Translations under genes and position numbers: made by a program
Notes under the pieces: generated by a model
The model's database searches: none
Seen by the model: the letters and a program-made list of their open reading frames with translations, nothing else
Told to the model about the DNA's origin: nothing
Part shown: positions 17,726 through 26,544 of the stretch, piece after piece
Layout of the letters: each line of letters starts with the position of its first letter
How positions within the stretch are numbered: position 1 is the stretch's first letter
Source of the DNA: Candidatus Nitrosopelagicus sp.
GTDB taxonomy: Archaea; Thermoproteota; Nitrososphaeria; Nitrososphaerales; Nitrosopumilaceae
DNA: 46,273 nt
Reading direction: 5' to 3'
Assembly (NCBI GenBank): GCA_028343215.1
Contig: JAOLYB010000008.1
Location: forward strand, 1-46,273

Positions 17726-19197
17726 CTTAGTGGTGCAGGCTCTGCATGTTTTGGTTCAATAAAGTCTGACTCATGAACACGAAAGTCCTTTTGGTAAACC
17801 TTCATTGTCTGTAGATTTACTATAATTGCCATTCCTGGGGTAGGTGTAATTCCTACACTTTCCTGGAAATCCGTCTGTCTTTGCCAAGCACCTGAATTGA
17901 CTATCAAAACCCCTTTGTACATATCAAGACCCACAAAATGGACATGTCCAGAATGGAAGATATCTGGAATATCATCAATTACCATCATATCTTCAGTTTC
18001 TGGTGCAATTGGAGTCCTACTTCCATAAATCGGGCTCATATGTCTGGCTTTAAGAAAATGTCTCATTACAGCAGCTGGCTTGTCATAACTAACTCCAGGC
18101 GTGGTTCTGACCACATCATCTATTGATTGACCATGATACATCAAAACCTTAACTCCATTTAGTGAAACCATTGATGGATTTCCTAACATGAAGAAATTCT
18201 CCCTATCCCATAATTGAGAATTGTACATCTTTGGGATTGCAGGTTGTGGAAGCGCCTTTCTTCCTGCATCGTGGTTTCCAGATATGAGAAATACTTTGAT
18301 GTGCTTTGGTATCTTATCTAAAACCTCAAACGTTTTTTGTAATTGCCCTTCTGTTGTTGTTTGATTTAGGATCTTTTCTTGACCAGGGAAAACACCAACT
18401 CCATCAATCAAGTCTCCTCCAACAATAACAAATCTTATCTTCCTAGCTATTGGGTCTGCACTTGAAATCCAGTTGATGAATTCTGATAATTCTTCTTCCA
18501 TGAAGAACTTACTTCCAACATGCAAATCTGATAGAAATACAGCATAAGTCTCAGTTTTTGAGCGATTTGTGGTATGTTCTGGTATGTCTGGGAGAAGAAT
18601 CTCTTTTGCAAAAAATCCACCATTTTTGGCAGGAACTATCTTAAACATTGCAAATTGGTCCATGAGTAAAGTATCTGCGGTATCTTTCAAGTCTCCTTCA
18701 AAGACTACTATCTCCATAGAGCTGGTAGGGTCTTCTAGAGTGATTTTTGTGATATTTCTATCTGATTTTCTATCTGAAACTAATCCCCACACGAATAACT
18801 CATCATCATTTTTTGTGATTGATTTGACAGATTCGATTTCTTTGACCTTTTTTGATTCTGGCCTATCAGACATTATCTGTTTTAATTTGTTAAATCTACT
18901 AGCAAATAATTTTCCATATCCTTCAACACCTTCTGCAGATGTTATTTTATCGGTAGGGTCTGATAAAATCTCAAATTCTACCTGATGTTCCTCATCATCC
19001 TTTATTCCTAGATAGATCTCAAAATCTTCTTCATTTATCAAAAACTGCTTTTGTTTTGTCTTTTCTTTAACTACATCTTTGATAATCTGAGCCAATTCTT
19101 TAACGTTAATCTTATGTAAAATTTCTAGTGCATCGGGATGAATCTGAAATCCTTTATTCAAAGCATAACTAACAGCTGAGGAAATTTCTTCGTCCAT
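17722..19197 (-). CDS. polB: DNA polymerase D small subunit DP1
   Basis: This 491-residue subunit is the proofreading 3'-5' exonuclease partner of DP2. The N-terminal about 70 residues are a small helical domain, followed by an OB-fold region (about 110-190, with LFVWGLVSDRKSDRN). The C-terminal calcineurin-like phosphoesterase carries SDLHVGSKFF, VGGDLIDGVG, SGNHDAGRK, YHGQSIDD and SGHVHFVG, covering all metal-binding motifs. With DP2 at 9914-13292 and Orc1/Cdc6 next door, this makes a compact replication locus. The start ATG is at 19197; the divergent neighbour starts 77 bases away. Confidence 0.95.
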   Translation of the reverse strand: MDEEISSAVSYALNKGFQIHPDALEILHKINVKELAQIIKDVVKEKTKQKQFLINEEDFEIYLGIKDDEEHQVEFEILSDPTDKITSAEGVEGYGKLFASRFNKLKQIMSDRPESKKVKEIESVKSITKNDDELFVWGLVSDRKSDRNITKITLEDPTSSMEIVVFEGDLKDTADTLLMDQFAMFKIVPAKNGGFFAKEILLPDIPEHTTNRSKTETYAVFLSDLHVGSKFFMEEELSEFINWISSADPIARKIRFVIVGGDLIDGVGVFPGQEKILNQTTTEGQLQKTFEVLDKIPKHIKVFLISGNHDAGRKALPQPAIPKMYNSQLWDRENFFMLGNPSMVSLNGVKVLMYHGQSIDDVVRTTPGVSYDKPAAVMRHFLKARHMSPIYGSRTPIAPETEDMMVIDDIPDIFHSGHVHFVGLDMYKGVLIVNSGAWQRQTDFQESVGITPTPGMAIIVNLQTMKVYQKDFRVHESDFIEPKHAEPAPLS

Positions 19198-19273
19198 TCC
19201 AAATAGTGATTAGAGTTTTAATTAAATCTGTTTTACAACAAAACCTCAAATATAGATCGATTAAACGTGCACC

Positions 19274-19804
19274 ATGTTAACAATGAAACGAATAATCTTA
19301 TTCTTCATTTTTACAGCAATTTTCACAGTCGTATATGGTGGCTCTGCTGTAACAAGTGAGCCTACTGAAGAAGAAATCGAGGAGGTAATGAGTTTCTTTG
19401 AAGAAATTATTGATACTATAGATGGAATTGGTATCTTTGTACATAATACAACAATAGCATTACCGATGTTTATTCCAGGTTTTGGTGTAGCTTGGGGATT
19501 GTTTTCAGCTTATTCAACAGGATTTGCATATTCAGCTATAGCAGCTTCAAATGCTCAAGTAGCCCAACTAAATCCGCTAGCAATACTTTTGACACCATTT
19601 GGATTGATGGAAATGGCGTCCTATTCACTTGCAATGTCACGCAGTACATTACTTGCAAAAGATGTATTTCAAAAAAATTGGAATCAAATTAAAAGCGATA
19701 AACTGATCATTTCAATCGAAATTGGTATTGTTGTTACATTATTGTTGATTGGTGGTATTGTCGAAATGTGGATGATAGAAACTGCGCAAGGAATGAACGG
19801 ATAG
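19274..19804 (+). CDS. SpoIIM-like membrane protein
   Basis: This 176-residue protein starts with a hydrophobic N-terminal helix (about 4-24), which may be a signal anchor. An acidic segment (TEEEIEEVMSFFEEIIDT) and several membrane helices follow. HNTTIALPMFIPGFGVAWGL and LTPFGLMEMASYSLAMSRS match the pattern of SpoIIM/DUF95 proteins, in which an N near the first helix and a P-x-G-x-x-E motif are conserved. The archaeal function of this family is unknown, and the similarity is by eye. TATA-like CAAATATAG lies about 26 bases before the start. Confidence 0.68.
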   Translation: MLTMKRIILFFIFTAIFTVVYGGSAVTSEPTEEEIEEVMSFFEEIIDTIDGIGIFVHNTTIALPMFIPGFGVAWGLFSAYSTGFAYSAIAASNAQVAQLNPLAILLTPFGLMEMASYSLAMSRSTLLAKDVFQKNWNQIKSDKLIISIEIGIVVTLLLIGGIVEMWMIETAQGMNG

Positions 19805-19834
19805 CATAAAATAGTCACAATATCGAGAATTTGT

Positions 19835-19975
19835 ATGTCAAGTATGAAATGTATAGAATGTGGAATTGGATTTTTCTCAGCAGATGGAGGAAACAAATGT
19901 TCCAAATGTAGACCAAGTGTATCTCAAGGTACTGAGACTCACAGTGGATGCGGTTGTGGCGGGCACGACTGCTAA
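19835..19975 (+). CDS. 46-residue cysteine-rich mini zinc-ribbon protein
   Basis: ATG 19835 to TAA 19973-19975 encodes 46 residues. Two CxxC knuckles (C6IEC9 and C23SKC26) form a zinc ribbon, and the C-terminus ends GCGCGGHDC, adding three Cys and a His. The pattern recalls FmdB-like ribbons, and the C-terminus could bind a second metal. The gene lies between the SpoIIM-like gene and an SDR gene on the same strand. The function is unknown. The regular cysteine spacing in a short intergenic gap argues that it is a real gene. Confidence 0.72.
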   Translation: MSSMKCIECGIGFFSADGGNKCSKCRPSVSQGTETHSGCGCGGHDC

Positions 19976-20037
19976 CTCTTCTTTTTCCCCAAATCACGTA
20001 ACATTTTTAGTCATAACGAATTTCATAAAATTCAGCT

Positions 20038-20778
20038 TTGATACAAGATAAAGTTGTAGTAATTACTGGAGCATCTAGCGGAATTGGATATTCCACTGCT
20101 AAAGCACTTGCAAAAAAAGGTGCAAAAATAGTTGCTGGAGCAAGAAGATTAGATAGACTAGAAACTTTGAAAAAAGAAATTACTGATGACGGTGGTGAAA
20201 TTATTATTTGTGAAACAGATGTTACCAAAAAAACTGATTGTGATAATTTAGTTAAACAAGCAATTGAAAAGTATGGAACAGTTGATGTTTTGATAAACAA
20301 TGCTGGATTAATGCCTCTTAGTTTTGTAAAATCTCTAAAAATCGATGAATGGGATAGAATGGTAGATGTAAACATCAAAGGTGTTCTTTATTGTACTGCA
20401 GCAGTAGTTCCTACAATGGTTGAGAAAAAATCAGGTCATATTGTAAATATTTCATCAGTTGCAGGAAGAGTTGTTTTCCCTGCTGGAAGTGTATATTGTG
20501 CTACAAAATTTGCAGTAGCTGCATTTACAGAAGGATTGAGACAAGAACTCTCTGTACGAAAAAATATTCGAGTTACTAGTATTGAACCTGGGGTTGTACA
20601 AACTGAATTAACCAATACAATTACTGAACAATCCTTACAAGCATTTGTTGATAAACATAAAGAAATGGAAGGTTTGCAAGCTGAAGATATTTCAAATGCA
20701 ATTATCTTTGCACTAGAAGCACCAAATCACATGAACGTGAATGAAATTCTAATAAGACCAACTACTCAAGAAGTATAA
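20038..20778 (+). CDS. Short-chain dehydrogenase/reductase (SDR)
   Basis: This 246-residue classical SDR starts at TTG 20038. The nucleotide loop is TGASSGIG (about 10-17), and ARRLDR near residue 36-41 suggests NADP preference. NNAG is near residue 86. The catalytic Ser and YxxxK are in NISSVAGR and YCATK (Y near 152). The substrate cannot be read from the sequence. A related enzyme lies at 43659-44459 in this window. The 3' end directly abuts the stop of the convergent gene, with no spacer. Confidence 0.9.
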   Translation: MIQDKVVVITGASSGIGYSTAKALAKKGAKIVAGARRLDRLETLKKEITDDGGEIIICETDVTKKTDCDNLVKQAIEKYGTVDVLINNAGLMPLSFVKSLKIDEWDRMVDVNIKGVLYCTAAVVPTMVEKKSGHIVNISSVAGRVVFPAGSVYCATKFAVAAFTEGLRQELSVRKNIRVTSIEPGVVQTELTNTITEQSLQAFVDKHKEMEGLQAEDISNAIIFALEAPNHMNVNEILIRPTTQEV

Positions 20779-21012
20779 TTATTCAGATTCAGTATCTTTT
20801 TCCCTATTCATATGTCCTAAGAGCGCCTTGATTTCTTTACTCATATTGTTAGGATCTTTTCCTAAATCCAATTTTTCGGTTATAGTATCTTTCAACTGCA
20901 AATTTTCTAATTCAATTCGTCTTTTTTCTACACAGTGTAAATGATCACTGTCTGTTGCAGAAATTTTCTTACATATAGAACATGTTCCCATGCCTTCTTT
21001 TTGGTTCACCAC
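20779..21012 (-). CDS. Small zinc-binding hypothetical protein
   Basis: This 77-residue protein carries C11-x2-C14 followed by H25 and C27 (GTCSICKK, HLHCVEK), a possible single zinc site. A charged helical remainder follows. A shorter start at the internal Met before GTCSIC is possible. No family is recognised. It is separated from the kinase-glycosylase gene on the same strand by 44 bases. Confidence 0.6.
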   Translation of the reverse strand: MVNQKEGMGTCSICKKISATDSDHLHCVEKRRIELENLQLKDTITEKLDLGKDPNNMSKEIKALLGHMNREKDTESE

Positions 21013-21056
21013 GATTTAATTATTTCATACATGAGAGGTCAAATCTCTACTGATTT

Positions 21057-22424
21057 TTAGCCTATGGAATTAATTCTCTGACTTTTCCAAATATACCAAC
21101 ATGCAATACTACGGTTTGGTTTCCATCTAGCTGAATATTTTTCCATAGTTTTTGGATTAGGTAGTTCTTTTAATGAAAATAAATCTCTAATCCCTTTTTG
21201 TATTCCTAGATCTCCTACTGGGAAAACATCTTTTCTTTGTAAACAAAACATTAGATAGATTTGTGCCGTCCAATTTCCAATTCCTTTGATTTTGGTTAAC
21301 TCTTCAATTACTTGTTCATCTTTTAATTTTGAAATTTTTTTAAAATCAATTTCTTTTTGAATAATCTGTTTTGATAATCCTTTAATGTAATTGATTTTTG
21401 TGCCTGAAATTCCTGTATCTTTTAATTTTTTGTCACCTGTATTCATAACCTGTTCTGGAGTAGGAAATTTTTTGTAAAGTTTTAGAAATCTCTTTGTAAT
21501 TGCTGTGGCAGATGCTTCTGATAATTGTTGATAGATTATTGCCTCCACAAGTGTTTGGTATGAATTTTTTGTAATTCTCATTGTACATGGACCAATTTTT
21601 CTTATCAATGGTTCAAGTTTTTTATCTAAATACAGAGATGAAACCTCTTTTTCATGTTTACCTGCAGTTTGTAATTTTAATCCAATGGTAATATTTTCAA
21701 AGTTTTTTGCTGTTGGATTTTTTTTATATTCTCTAGTTAGATTAATTATTTTTAATTTTGTGGGTAACTTTATCTTTTTTTGAATAATTTTTGCCAATCC
21801 CGTTCCAATCAAAATTGCTTGTGTTGCACCTGTTACATTGGATGGTTTTCTGTTGGTACTTGAACTCTCAAAATCAATAATTGTATTTTTATTTTTTCCA
21901 ACAATCACATGTTTGTCTATTGTACTTAGTTCTCCATGATCTAATTCTATGCTATCTAAAAGATAACATTCTCTCAAAACATTATTCAGTACTAAACGAA
22001 TTTCTTCTGATTTTGTTTCAGGTTTTTTTGCCCAATCAATAATTTTTTCACCTTCAATGTACTCCATTATCAAAAAATTTTTTGAATTTTTGATAAACTT
22101 TGGACCTACATCAATTTTATTTGCAATTTTGAGTAATTTGGCTTCATTTGTCATATTTTTCCTTGGAGAATCAATTCTTCGAATTTTTAATGCTACAACA
22201 TTCTTATTTTTTTTTGCAAGAACAACCATTCCCACATACCCCTTTCCAAGAATTTGACACTTCTCGATCTGTAATGGTCCGGTGAATGAAACATGAGTAA
22301 TTCCTAATTTTTTTAATTCTGTTAGTCGTTTTTTAATCTCAGTTTGTTTTCCCTCTGGAAATGTTAGAATTTTTTTGTAAGGTTCTTTATTGAAAACGCT
22401 AATTGGTTGAAAATGCTGTGTCAT
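21057..22424 (-). CDS. Fusion of an RIO/Bud32-like predicted protein kinase with an AlkA-type DNA glycosylase
   Basis: The product has 455 residues in one uninterrupted frame. Residues about 45-215 are kinase-like: glycine loop LGKGYVGMV (59-67), VALK lysine K80, LDHGELS (161-167) at the catalytic loop, and IIDFES (182-187) in place of DFG. This resembles the small archaeal predicted Ser/Thr kinases (COG2112-like). Residues about 265-450 are an HhH-GPD glycosylase: AIIYQQLSEASA, the helix-hairpin-helix LTKIKGIGNWTAQIY (377-391), and the catalytic aspartate D405 in FPVGDLG. The likely role of the second half is removal of alkylated bases. It overlaps the CCA transferase gene by 26 bases. The catalytic Asp of the kinase appears as Glu (HGE), so its activity is uncertain. 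Confidence 0.85.
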   Translation of the reverse strand: MTQHFQPISVFNKEPYKKILTFPEGKQTEIKKRLTELKKLGITHVSFTGPLQIEKCQILGKGYVGMVVLAKKNKNVVALKIRRIDSPRKNMTNEAKLLKIANKIDVGPKFIKNSKNFLIMEYIEGEKIIDWAKKPETKSEEIRLVLNNVLRECYLLDSIELDHGELSTIDKHVIVGKNKNTIIDFESSSTNRKPSNVTGATQAILIGTGLAKIIQKKIKLPTKLKIINLTREYKKNPTAKNFENITIGLKLQTAGKHEKEVSSLYLDKKLEPLIRKIGPCTMRITKNSYQTLVEAIIYQQLSEASATAITKRFLKLYKKFPTPEQVMNTGDKKLKDTGISGTKINYIKGLSKQIIQKEIDFKKISKLKDEQVIEELTKIKGIGNWTAQIYLMFCLQRKDVFPVGDLGIQKGIRDLFSLKELPNPKTMEKYSARWKPNRSIACWYIWKSQRINSIG

Positions 22425-23739
22425 CAGTAGTTATCAGTTTTGAAATGCTCTTTTTAACAGATTTGTTTTGTTTGTCTTTTCCACTTGTAATTTTAAATCC
22501 CTTTTTGAAATCATTTCTTAATCCCTTTGGAATTCCTGATTGCCCAATATGATTTTTAATTAAATCATTAAGGTATGTTTTGGCATTTTCATATCTTCGA
22601 GTTTGTAATGATTGTAATTTTCCTTCCTTATCTGTCCACATTAATTTTGATTTTTTGGAATTAATATTGATAAATTTAGTTGCAAACTCACCAGAAAATA
22701 CATCTGGTCCTGTTCTTATTTCATTTTTTGATATGATTAGTGATTCTAGTAAGAACAACAAACTAGCTCTGGTTTCATCATGTGCTATTGCATCATTTCT
22801 AAGAACATTAAATCCCTCATTGATCATTTGAGATTCAATTGAGCTAGATGCACGCTTAATCTGCCCATAAACAATGTCATCACTCCTTTTTTTGTATGTA
22901 AAATTCACAATTAGTAGATTTTTTGCAATTTCAGCGGGAATCTTAATTTTTGATTTTTCTTTAAAGTATGAAATTGAATTCTTCTTTAAGAAATTTCTAG
23001 CAATTAAAATGAAATTTGTAACATTTTGAATTGATATTGCAGCTCCGAGATTTCTGTTCCTATCTATTGGATCAATTATTACTATTGGGGACTCAAATTT
23101 TCTTGGAGATTCTCCAATCATTTCATTATTTTGCAATTTTGCAATTTTTTTTAAGACATTTTCAAAGCTACCCAGATAATAAACCAAAACTTCACAAACA
23201 TAACCACTGAATCCCTGCTTTGCAATCTCTGCTCCATACATTCCATTAATTTTTAAAAAACATTTCAAAACTCTAATGTCATCTTTCATTGAACCCGTTA
23301 ATTTTTCGCTCATAAACTCTGTATGAAATGTTGATCTATCAGCTGCACTTTTCCATTCTCCTTTTTTAATGTCATAACACGGTACAACATTAACTCCTAC
23401 TCCATCAATGTCTGCTTCAACAAATGGATGTTCTGAATATCTTACATACGGTTTGAATTTTTTTAGTGAATCAAATCCAATTTTTTTACCAATTGTTTCA
23501 AAATTTTTTTCAGTTGTTGTTTTTTTAAATTTTACAAAAATATCAATATCAATTTTTTCTGGAGTCCACGTTTCTTTTGCATATGAGCCTCCAAAATGTA
23601 CTGACACGACCGCTTTTTGTTTCTCAGTTTCTTTGTTTACAAGACTAAAGACCTGATTTGCAATTTTATCCACTTTTTTTCTTAGTATGTTGTTTGGAAT
23701 TGCTATTTGTTTTGATTTTTTTATGATATCACTTTTCAT
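22399..23739 (-). CDS. cca: Archaeal CCA-adding tRNA nucleotidyltransferase
   Basis: This 446-residue class I enzyme adds CCA to tRNA 3' ends. The nucleotidyltransferase signature is GGSYAKETW (about 50-58), followed by the catalytic carboxylates in DIDIFVKF (about 64-71) and a third one in VEADIDGV. The helical tRNA-binding C-terminal part follows; the length fits the archaeal family. Start ATG 23739 overlaps the end of the ThpR gene by four bases (ATGA type). Its 3' end overlaps the kinase-glycosylase gene by 26 bases, so three genes form a tight operon. Confidence 0.94.
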   Translation of the reverse strand: MKSDIIKKSKQIAIPNNILRKKVDKIANQVFSLVNKETEKQKAVVSVHFGGSYAKETWTPEKIDIDIFVKFKKTTTEKNFETIGKKIGFDSLKKFKPYVRYSEHPFVEADIDGVGVNVVPCYDIKKGEWKSAADRSTFHTEFMSEKLTGSMKDDIRVLKCFLKINGMYGAEIAKQGFSGYVCEVLVYYLGSFENVLKKIAKLQNNEMIGESPRKFESPIVIIDPIDRNRNLGAAISIQNVTNFILIARNFLKKNSISYFKEKSKIKIPAEIAKNLLIVNFTYKKRSDDIVYGQIKRASSSIESQMINEGFNVLRNDAIAHDETRASLLFLLESLIISKNEIRTGPDVFSGEFATKFININSKKSKLMWTDKEGKLQSLQTRRYENAKTYLNDLIKNHIGQSGIPKGLRNDFKKGFKITSGKDKQNKSVKKSISKLITTDDTAFSTN

Positions 23740-24275
23740 TTTGCATTAACCTCCAGTAAATCTGAATATTCTGGTCCCTTTGGACTTAAAACACTTTTTT
23801 TCACTTTGATTTTTGATACAGTTTGTGTACCAAATTCAATAGTCTGATAATCTTTCATTATGACTGAAATGTCGTTAATTTTCTTTTTTACTCTAAAAAT
23901 TGTCAAGTGAGGTTTGAATTTTTTATCATTTTCAAAACCCAACGATGTTAATTTTATTCCTATTTCATTTACTATAGTGGTTAATTTCTCTACACCATTT
24001 TCATCAATTCTAATCCAGATTACTCGTGGATTTTTTAAATTTGGAAATCCTCCTACACCTTTCAACGATAAATCAAAAGAAGAAAATGATATTTTCTTAA
24101 TAGTATCTTTTACTTGTTCACATTTGCTTTCATCAATTTCTCCCAAAAATTTCAAAGTAAAATGAATCTGATCAATTTTTGTGGGTTTTGCATCAATCTG
24201 AACATTTTTTTGGAATGTTTCAATATTCTTCAAAATTCTGTCATTAGAAATTTCTACTGCTACAAAAACTCTCAT
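23736..24275 (-). CDS. thpR: RNA 2',3'-cyclic phosphodiesterase (2H family, ThpR/LigT)
   Basis: This 179-residue 2H phosphoesterase has the two histidine motifs HFTLKFLGE (about 43-51) and HLTIFRVKK (about 123-131), the catalytic pair that acts on 2',3'-cyclic phosphate RNA ends. MRVFVAVEIS at the N-terminus is typical of the family. It leads the operon with cca, a neighbourhood seen in many archaea and consistent with tRNA end maturation or repair. The start ATG lies 64 bases from the divergent GTG-started gene. Confidence 0.9.
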   Translation of the reverse strand: MRVFVAVEISNDRILKNIETFQKNVQIDAKPTKIDQIHFTLKFLGEIDESKCEQVKDTIKKISFSSFDLSLKGVGGFPNLKNPRVIWIRIDENGVEKLTTIVNEIGIKLTSLGFENDKKFKPHLTIFRVKKKINDISVIMKDYQTIEFGTQTVSKIKVKKSVLSPKGPEYSDLLEVNAK

Positions 24276-24339
24276 GAAAAATAAAATGTTAGTAATTATT
24301 TATCGCTACCTTCATAGACTAGTCATTCAAAAATAATCT

Positions 24340-24888
24340 GTGTCAAAACTAGTTGTTTGTTTAACTGGAATGCCTGGTGCAGGAAAATCAACTATTGTTT
24401 CAAAATTAAAAGAAGGTGGTTATGAAACATTCAGCCTTGGTGATGGTGTTAGAGCTGAGGCTAAAAGACTAAATTTGGAACCTACAGGTGAGAATCTTGG
24501 TAAACTTATGTTAAATTTACGTGAAAAAAATGGACCAGGTGCAATTGCAAAATTACTTAAAAATTCTATTGAAAACTCAACTCATGAAATTATAATTATT
24601 GATGGTATACGTTCAATACATGAAATTAATGTTCTAAAAGAAACTGGAAATGTAAAACTTTTAGCTGTAAACGCATCTGCTGATACAAGATTTAATTTTC
24701 TCCGTGAACGTAAAAGATCAGATGATCCGTTAACAAGAGAAAAATTTGAAGAACGTGATAATCGTGAAATCGGCGTTGGCTTAGAAGAAATTATTGGACT
24801 TGCTGATGAATCAATCGAAAATAACAATGTAACAATTGAGGAAATGGTAAAATCTGCAATCAAAATATTTCAAAAGTGGATTGAATAA
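24340..24888 (+). CDS. UPF0200-type P-loop kinase-like protein
   Basis: This 182-residue P-loop protein starts at GTG 24340. Walker A is GMPGAGKST (about 10-18). IIIDGIRSIHEI and ERKRSDDPLTREKFEERDNRE match the archaeal UPF0200 family, related to dephospho-CoA and adenylate kinases. The substrate is unknown. The stop and the next start share one base (TAATG), so it is translationally coupled to the UPF0201-type gene. That pairing fits the common joint occurrence of the two families in archaea. Confidence 0.82.
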   Translation: MSKLVVCLTGMPGAGKSTIVSKLKEGGYETFSLGDGVRAEAKRLNLEPTGENLGKLMLNLREKNGPGAIAKLLKNSIENSTHEIIIIDGIRSIHEINVLKETGNVKLLAVNASADTRFNFLRERKRSDDPLTREKFEERDNREIGVGLEEIIGLADESIENNNVTIEEMVKSAIKIFQKWIE

Positions 24889-25271
24889 TGAATCAAAAAA
24901 CAACAATTCAAATTTTCTGTCAAATCAATCCTTCTGAAGATCCTGAAAAAGTAAAATCTGCAATAAATAACATTTTTCCTGAAATAGAATTAGAAATATC
25001 TGATGCAGAAATTAGTGCAAAAACAAATAATTTTTCAATTCTGTCACAAATTTCAAAATCAATTCATGAAAAAAACACCAAAAACACCTATCAACGTATT
25101 CTCAAAAAAAATAGTGACGGTGACTCCACTTGGTTTTATCTCAATAAACAGGCAGCATTTGTAAATACTGTAGCCTTATGCAGTGAAGAAAATGAATCAT
25201 CTTTAGGCCCAATTAAGATAATTTTACGCTCAAACGACATAGAACAAGTAATTGATTCTATTACGAATTAG
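24888..25271 (+). CDS. UPF0201-type protein (COG1931-like)
   Basis: This 127-residue protein begins NQKTTIQIFCQINPSEDPEKV, as in the UPF0201 family, and carries FYLNKQAAFVNTVALC and LGPIKIILRS in the C-terminal half, the most conserved blocks. It belongs to a group with an RRM-like or RNA-binding type fold, but its molecular role is not established. Its start overlaps the stop of the upstream P-loop gene by one base. Confidence 0.78.
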   Translation: MNQKTTIQIFCQINPSEDPEKVKSAINNIFPEIELEISDAEISAKTNNFSILSQISKSIHEKNTKNTYQRILKKNSDGDSTWFYLNKQAAFVNTVALCSEENESSLGPIKIILRSNDIEQVIDSITN

Positions 25272-25348
25272 ACAACTAGCTATTTCTATCCATTTTGAGA
25301 GCTTTTTTTTAGCTCAGTCATGAAAAATCGATTTTTACAGCATTTGTT

Positions 25349-25636
25349 ATGAAAATACAATTAGCAATAATTGGCGCAGTATTGATAGCTGGTGGAATTT
25401 TATTCTTACCTGAAACAATGAGTCAATTTCCTGCAGGTACATTAGTTCTTGATGCATTAGTTGCAGATGCCACTAACATTAAGGAATACAATCAGCATAC
25501 AAGCCAAGTCGGTGATACATTGTATGATGTTGGATTAAAGGCAGGAGATACAGTAGTAGATGTTGCAGGTCAAGTTGAAAACACTATTGATGAAACAGAA
25601 ATCCCTGAGATTGACTTTCTAAAATTTGATGAATAA
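25349..25636 (+). CDS. Small exported or membrane-anchored acidic protein
   Basis: This 95-residue protein has an N-terminal hydrophobic helix (residues 3-20, IQLAIIGAVLIAGGILFLP). An acidic, Val/Asp-rich soluble part (about 30-95) follows. It is probably exported or anchored with the C-terminus outside. I see no recognisable domain. Its stop lies one base from the convergent RNase Z gene. Confidence 0.65.
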   Translation: MKIQLAIIGAVLIAGGILFLPETMSQFPAGTLVLDALVADATNIKEYNQHTSQVGDTLYDVGLKAGDTVVDVAGQVENTIDETEIPEIDFLKFDE

Positions 25637-25637
25637 T

Positions 25638-26534
25638 CTAAATTTCAATTTCAAGTAGATCTTTTGCAGCTATAACTGATTCATGAATCTGTTTTGCTTC
25701 ATTTAGTAAAATTGATTCATCATTATATCTTGCTGAAAAGTGTGTTAAAATGAGATTTTTTACATTTGCATTTTTTGCCAATTCTGCTGCTTCTTTTGCA
25801 GTTGAATGATTTGTCTCAATTGCTCTATCTTTTAGTTCATATGAAAATGTACAATCAAAGCTCATGTAGTCACTATTTTTGAAAAATGCTTGTAATTTTT
25901 CAGTAGGACGTGTATCACCTGAAATTCCAATTTTCTTACCTGGTCTTTTTTCACCTGTTACTTGTGATGAATTAATTTTTTTACCCTCTACTTCTACGGA
26001 ATTACCATTTTGTAACTCCTGCCATAATTTCCCTTCCGGAATTCCTAACTCTTTTGCTTTTTCTGGATAAAATACACCAGCTCTTTCATTTTCTATAAAA
26101 CAATATGAATACGCAGTAATTCCATGTTGTGCCTCACAACAATTTATCTGATAATCTTTTTCGTTAACAACATTACCTTCATTTACAATTGTTATGAAAA
26201 CAGGAAATGGCAATCCAAAATTTAATACTTTGATATTTGCAGTAATGAATTCTTCAATTCCATCTGGGCCGTAAATCTCAACAGCTTCTGTTCTCTTTTG
26301 TAATGACATTGTTTGTAAAAGACCCAAGACACCTAAACAGTGATCTCCATGTAGATGTGTGACAAATATTTTCATTTTTTTATTCCATGGTAAACCTGCT
26401 TTCAAATATGCAACTTGGGCTCCTTCTCCTGCATCAAACATCAAAACTTCATTTTCACGAACAAGACAAATGCATGTTAATGAACGATCAATGGTCGGTG
26501 CAGCAGCTGAAGTTCCAAGATAAACTATTTTCAT
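25638..26534 (-). CDS. rnz: Ribonuclease Z (tRNA 3' endonuclease)
   Basis: This 298-residue metallo-beta-lactamase-fold nuclease removes 3' trailers from pre-tRNA. Motifs are GTSAAAPT at the N-terminus, the zinc signature THLHGDHCLG (about 59-68), ISGDTRPT with the bridging Asp, and the C-terminal LTHFSARY. The length fits the short (RNase Z-S) form. It is the last gene of a co-directional run with prs and a membrane gene. With CCA transferase and ThpR nearby, it gives a tRNA 3'-end maturation neighbourhood, though these are in separate operons. Confidence 0.95.
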   Translation of the reverse strand: MKIVYLGTSAAAPTIDRSLTCICLVRENEVLMFDAGEGAQVAYLKAGLPWNKKMKIFVTHLHGDHCLGVLGLLQTMSLQKRTEAVEIYGPDGIEEFITANIKVLNFGLPFPVFITIVNEGNVVNEKDYQINCCEAQHGITAYSYCFIENERAGVFYPEKAKELGIPEGKLWQELQNGNSVEVEGKKINSSQVTGEKRPGKKIGISGDTRPTEKLQAFFKNSDYMSFDCTFSYELKDRAIETNHSTAKEAAELAKNANVKNLILTHFSARYNDESILLNEAKQIHESVIAAKDLLEIEI

Positions 26535-26544
26535 AATGTTATTT

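Noticed and set aside
19684-19997. Minus-strand frames overlapping the SpoIIM-like and Cys-rich genes
   Set aside because: Composition is that of antisense shadows; the plus strand has a regular CxxC pattern and membrane-protein motifs.
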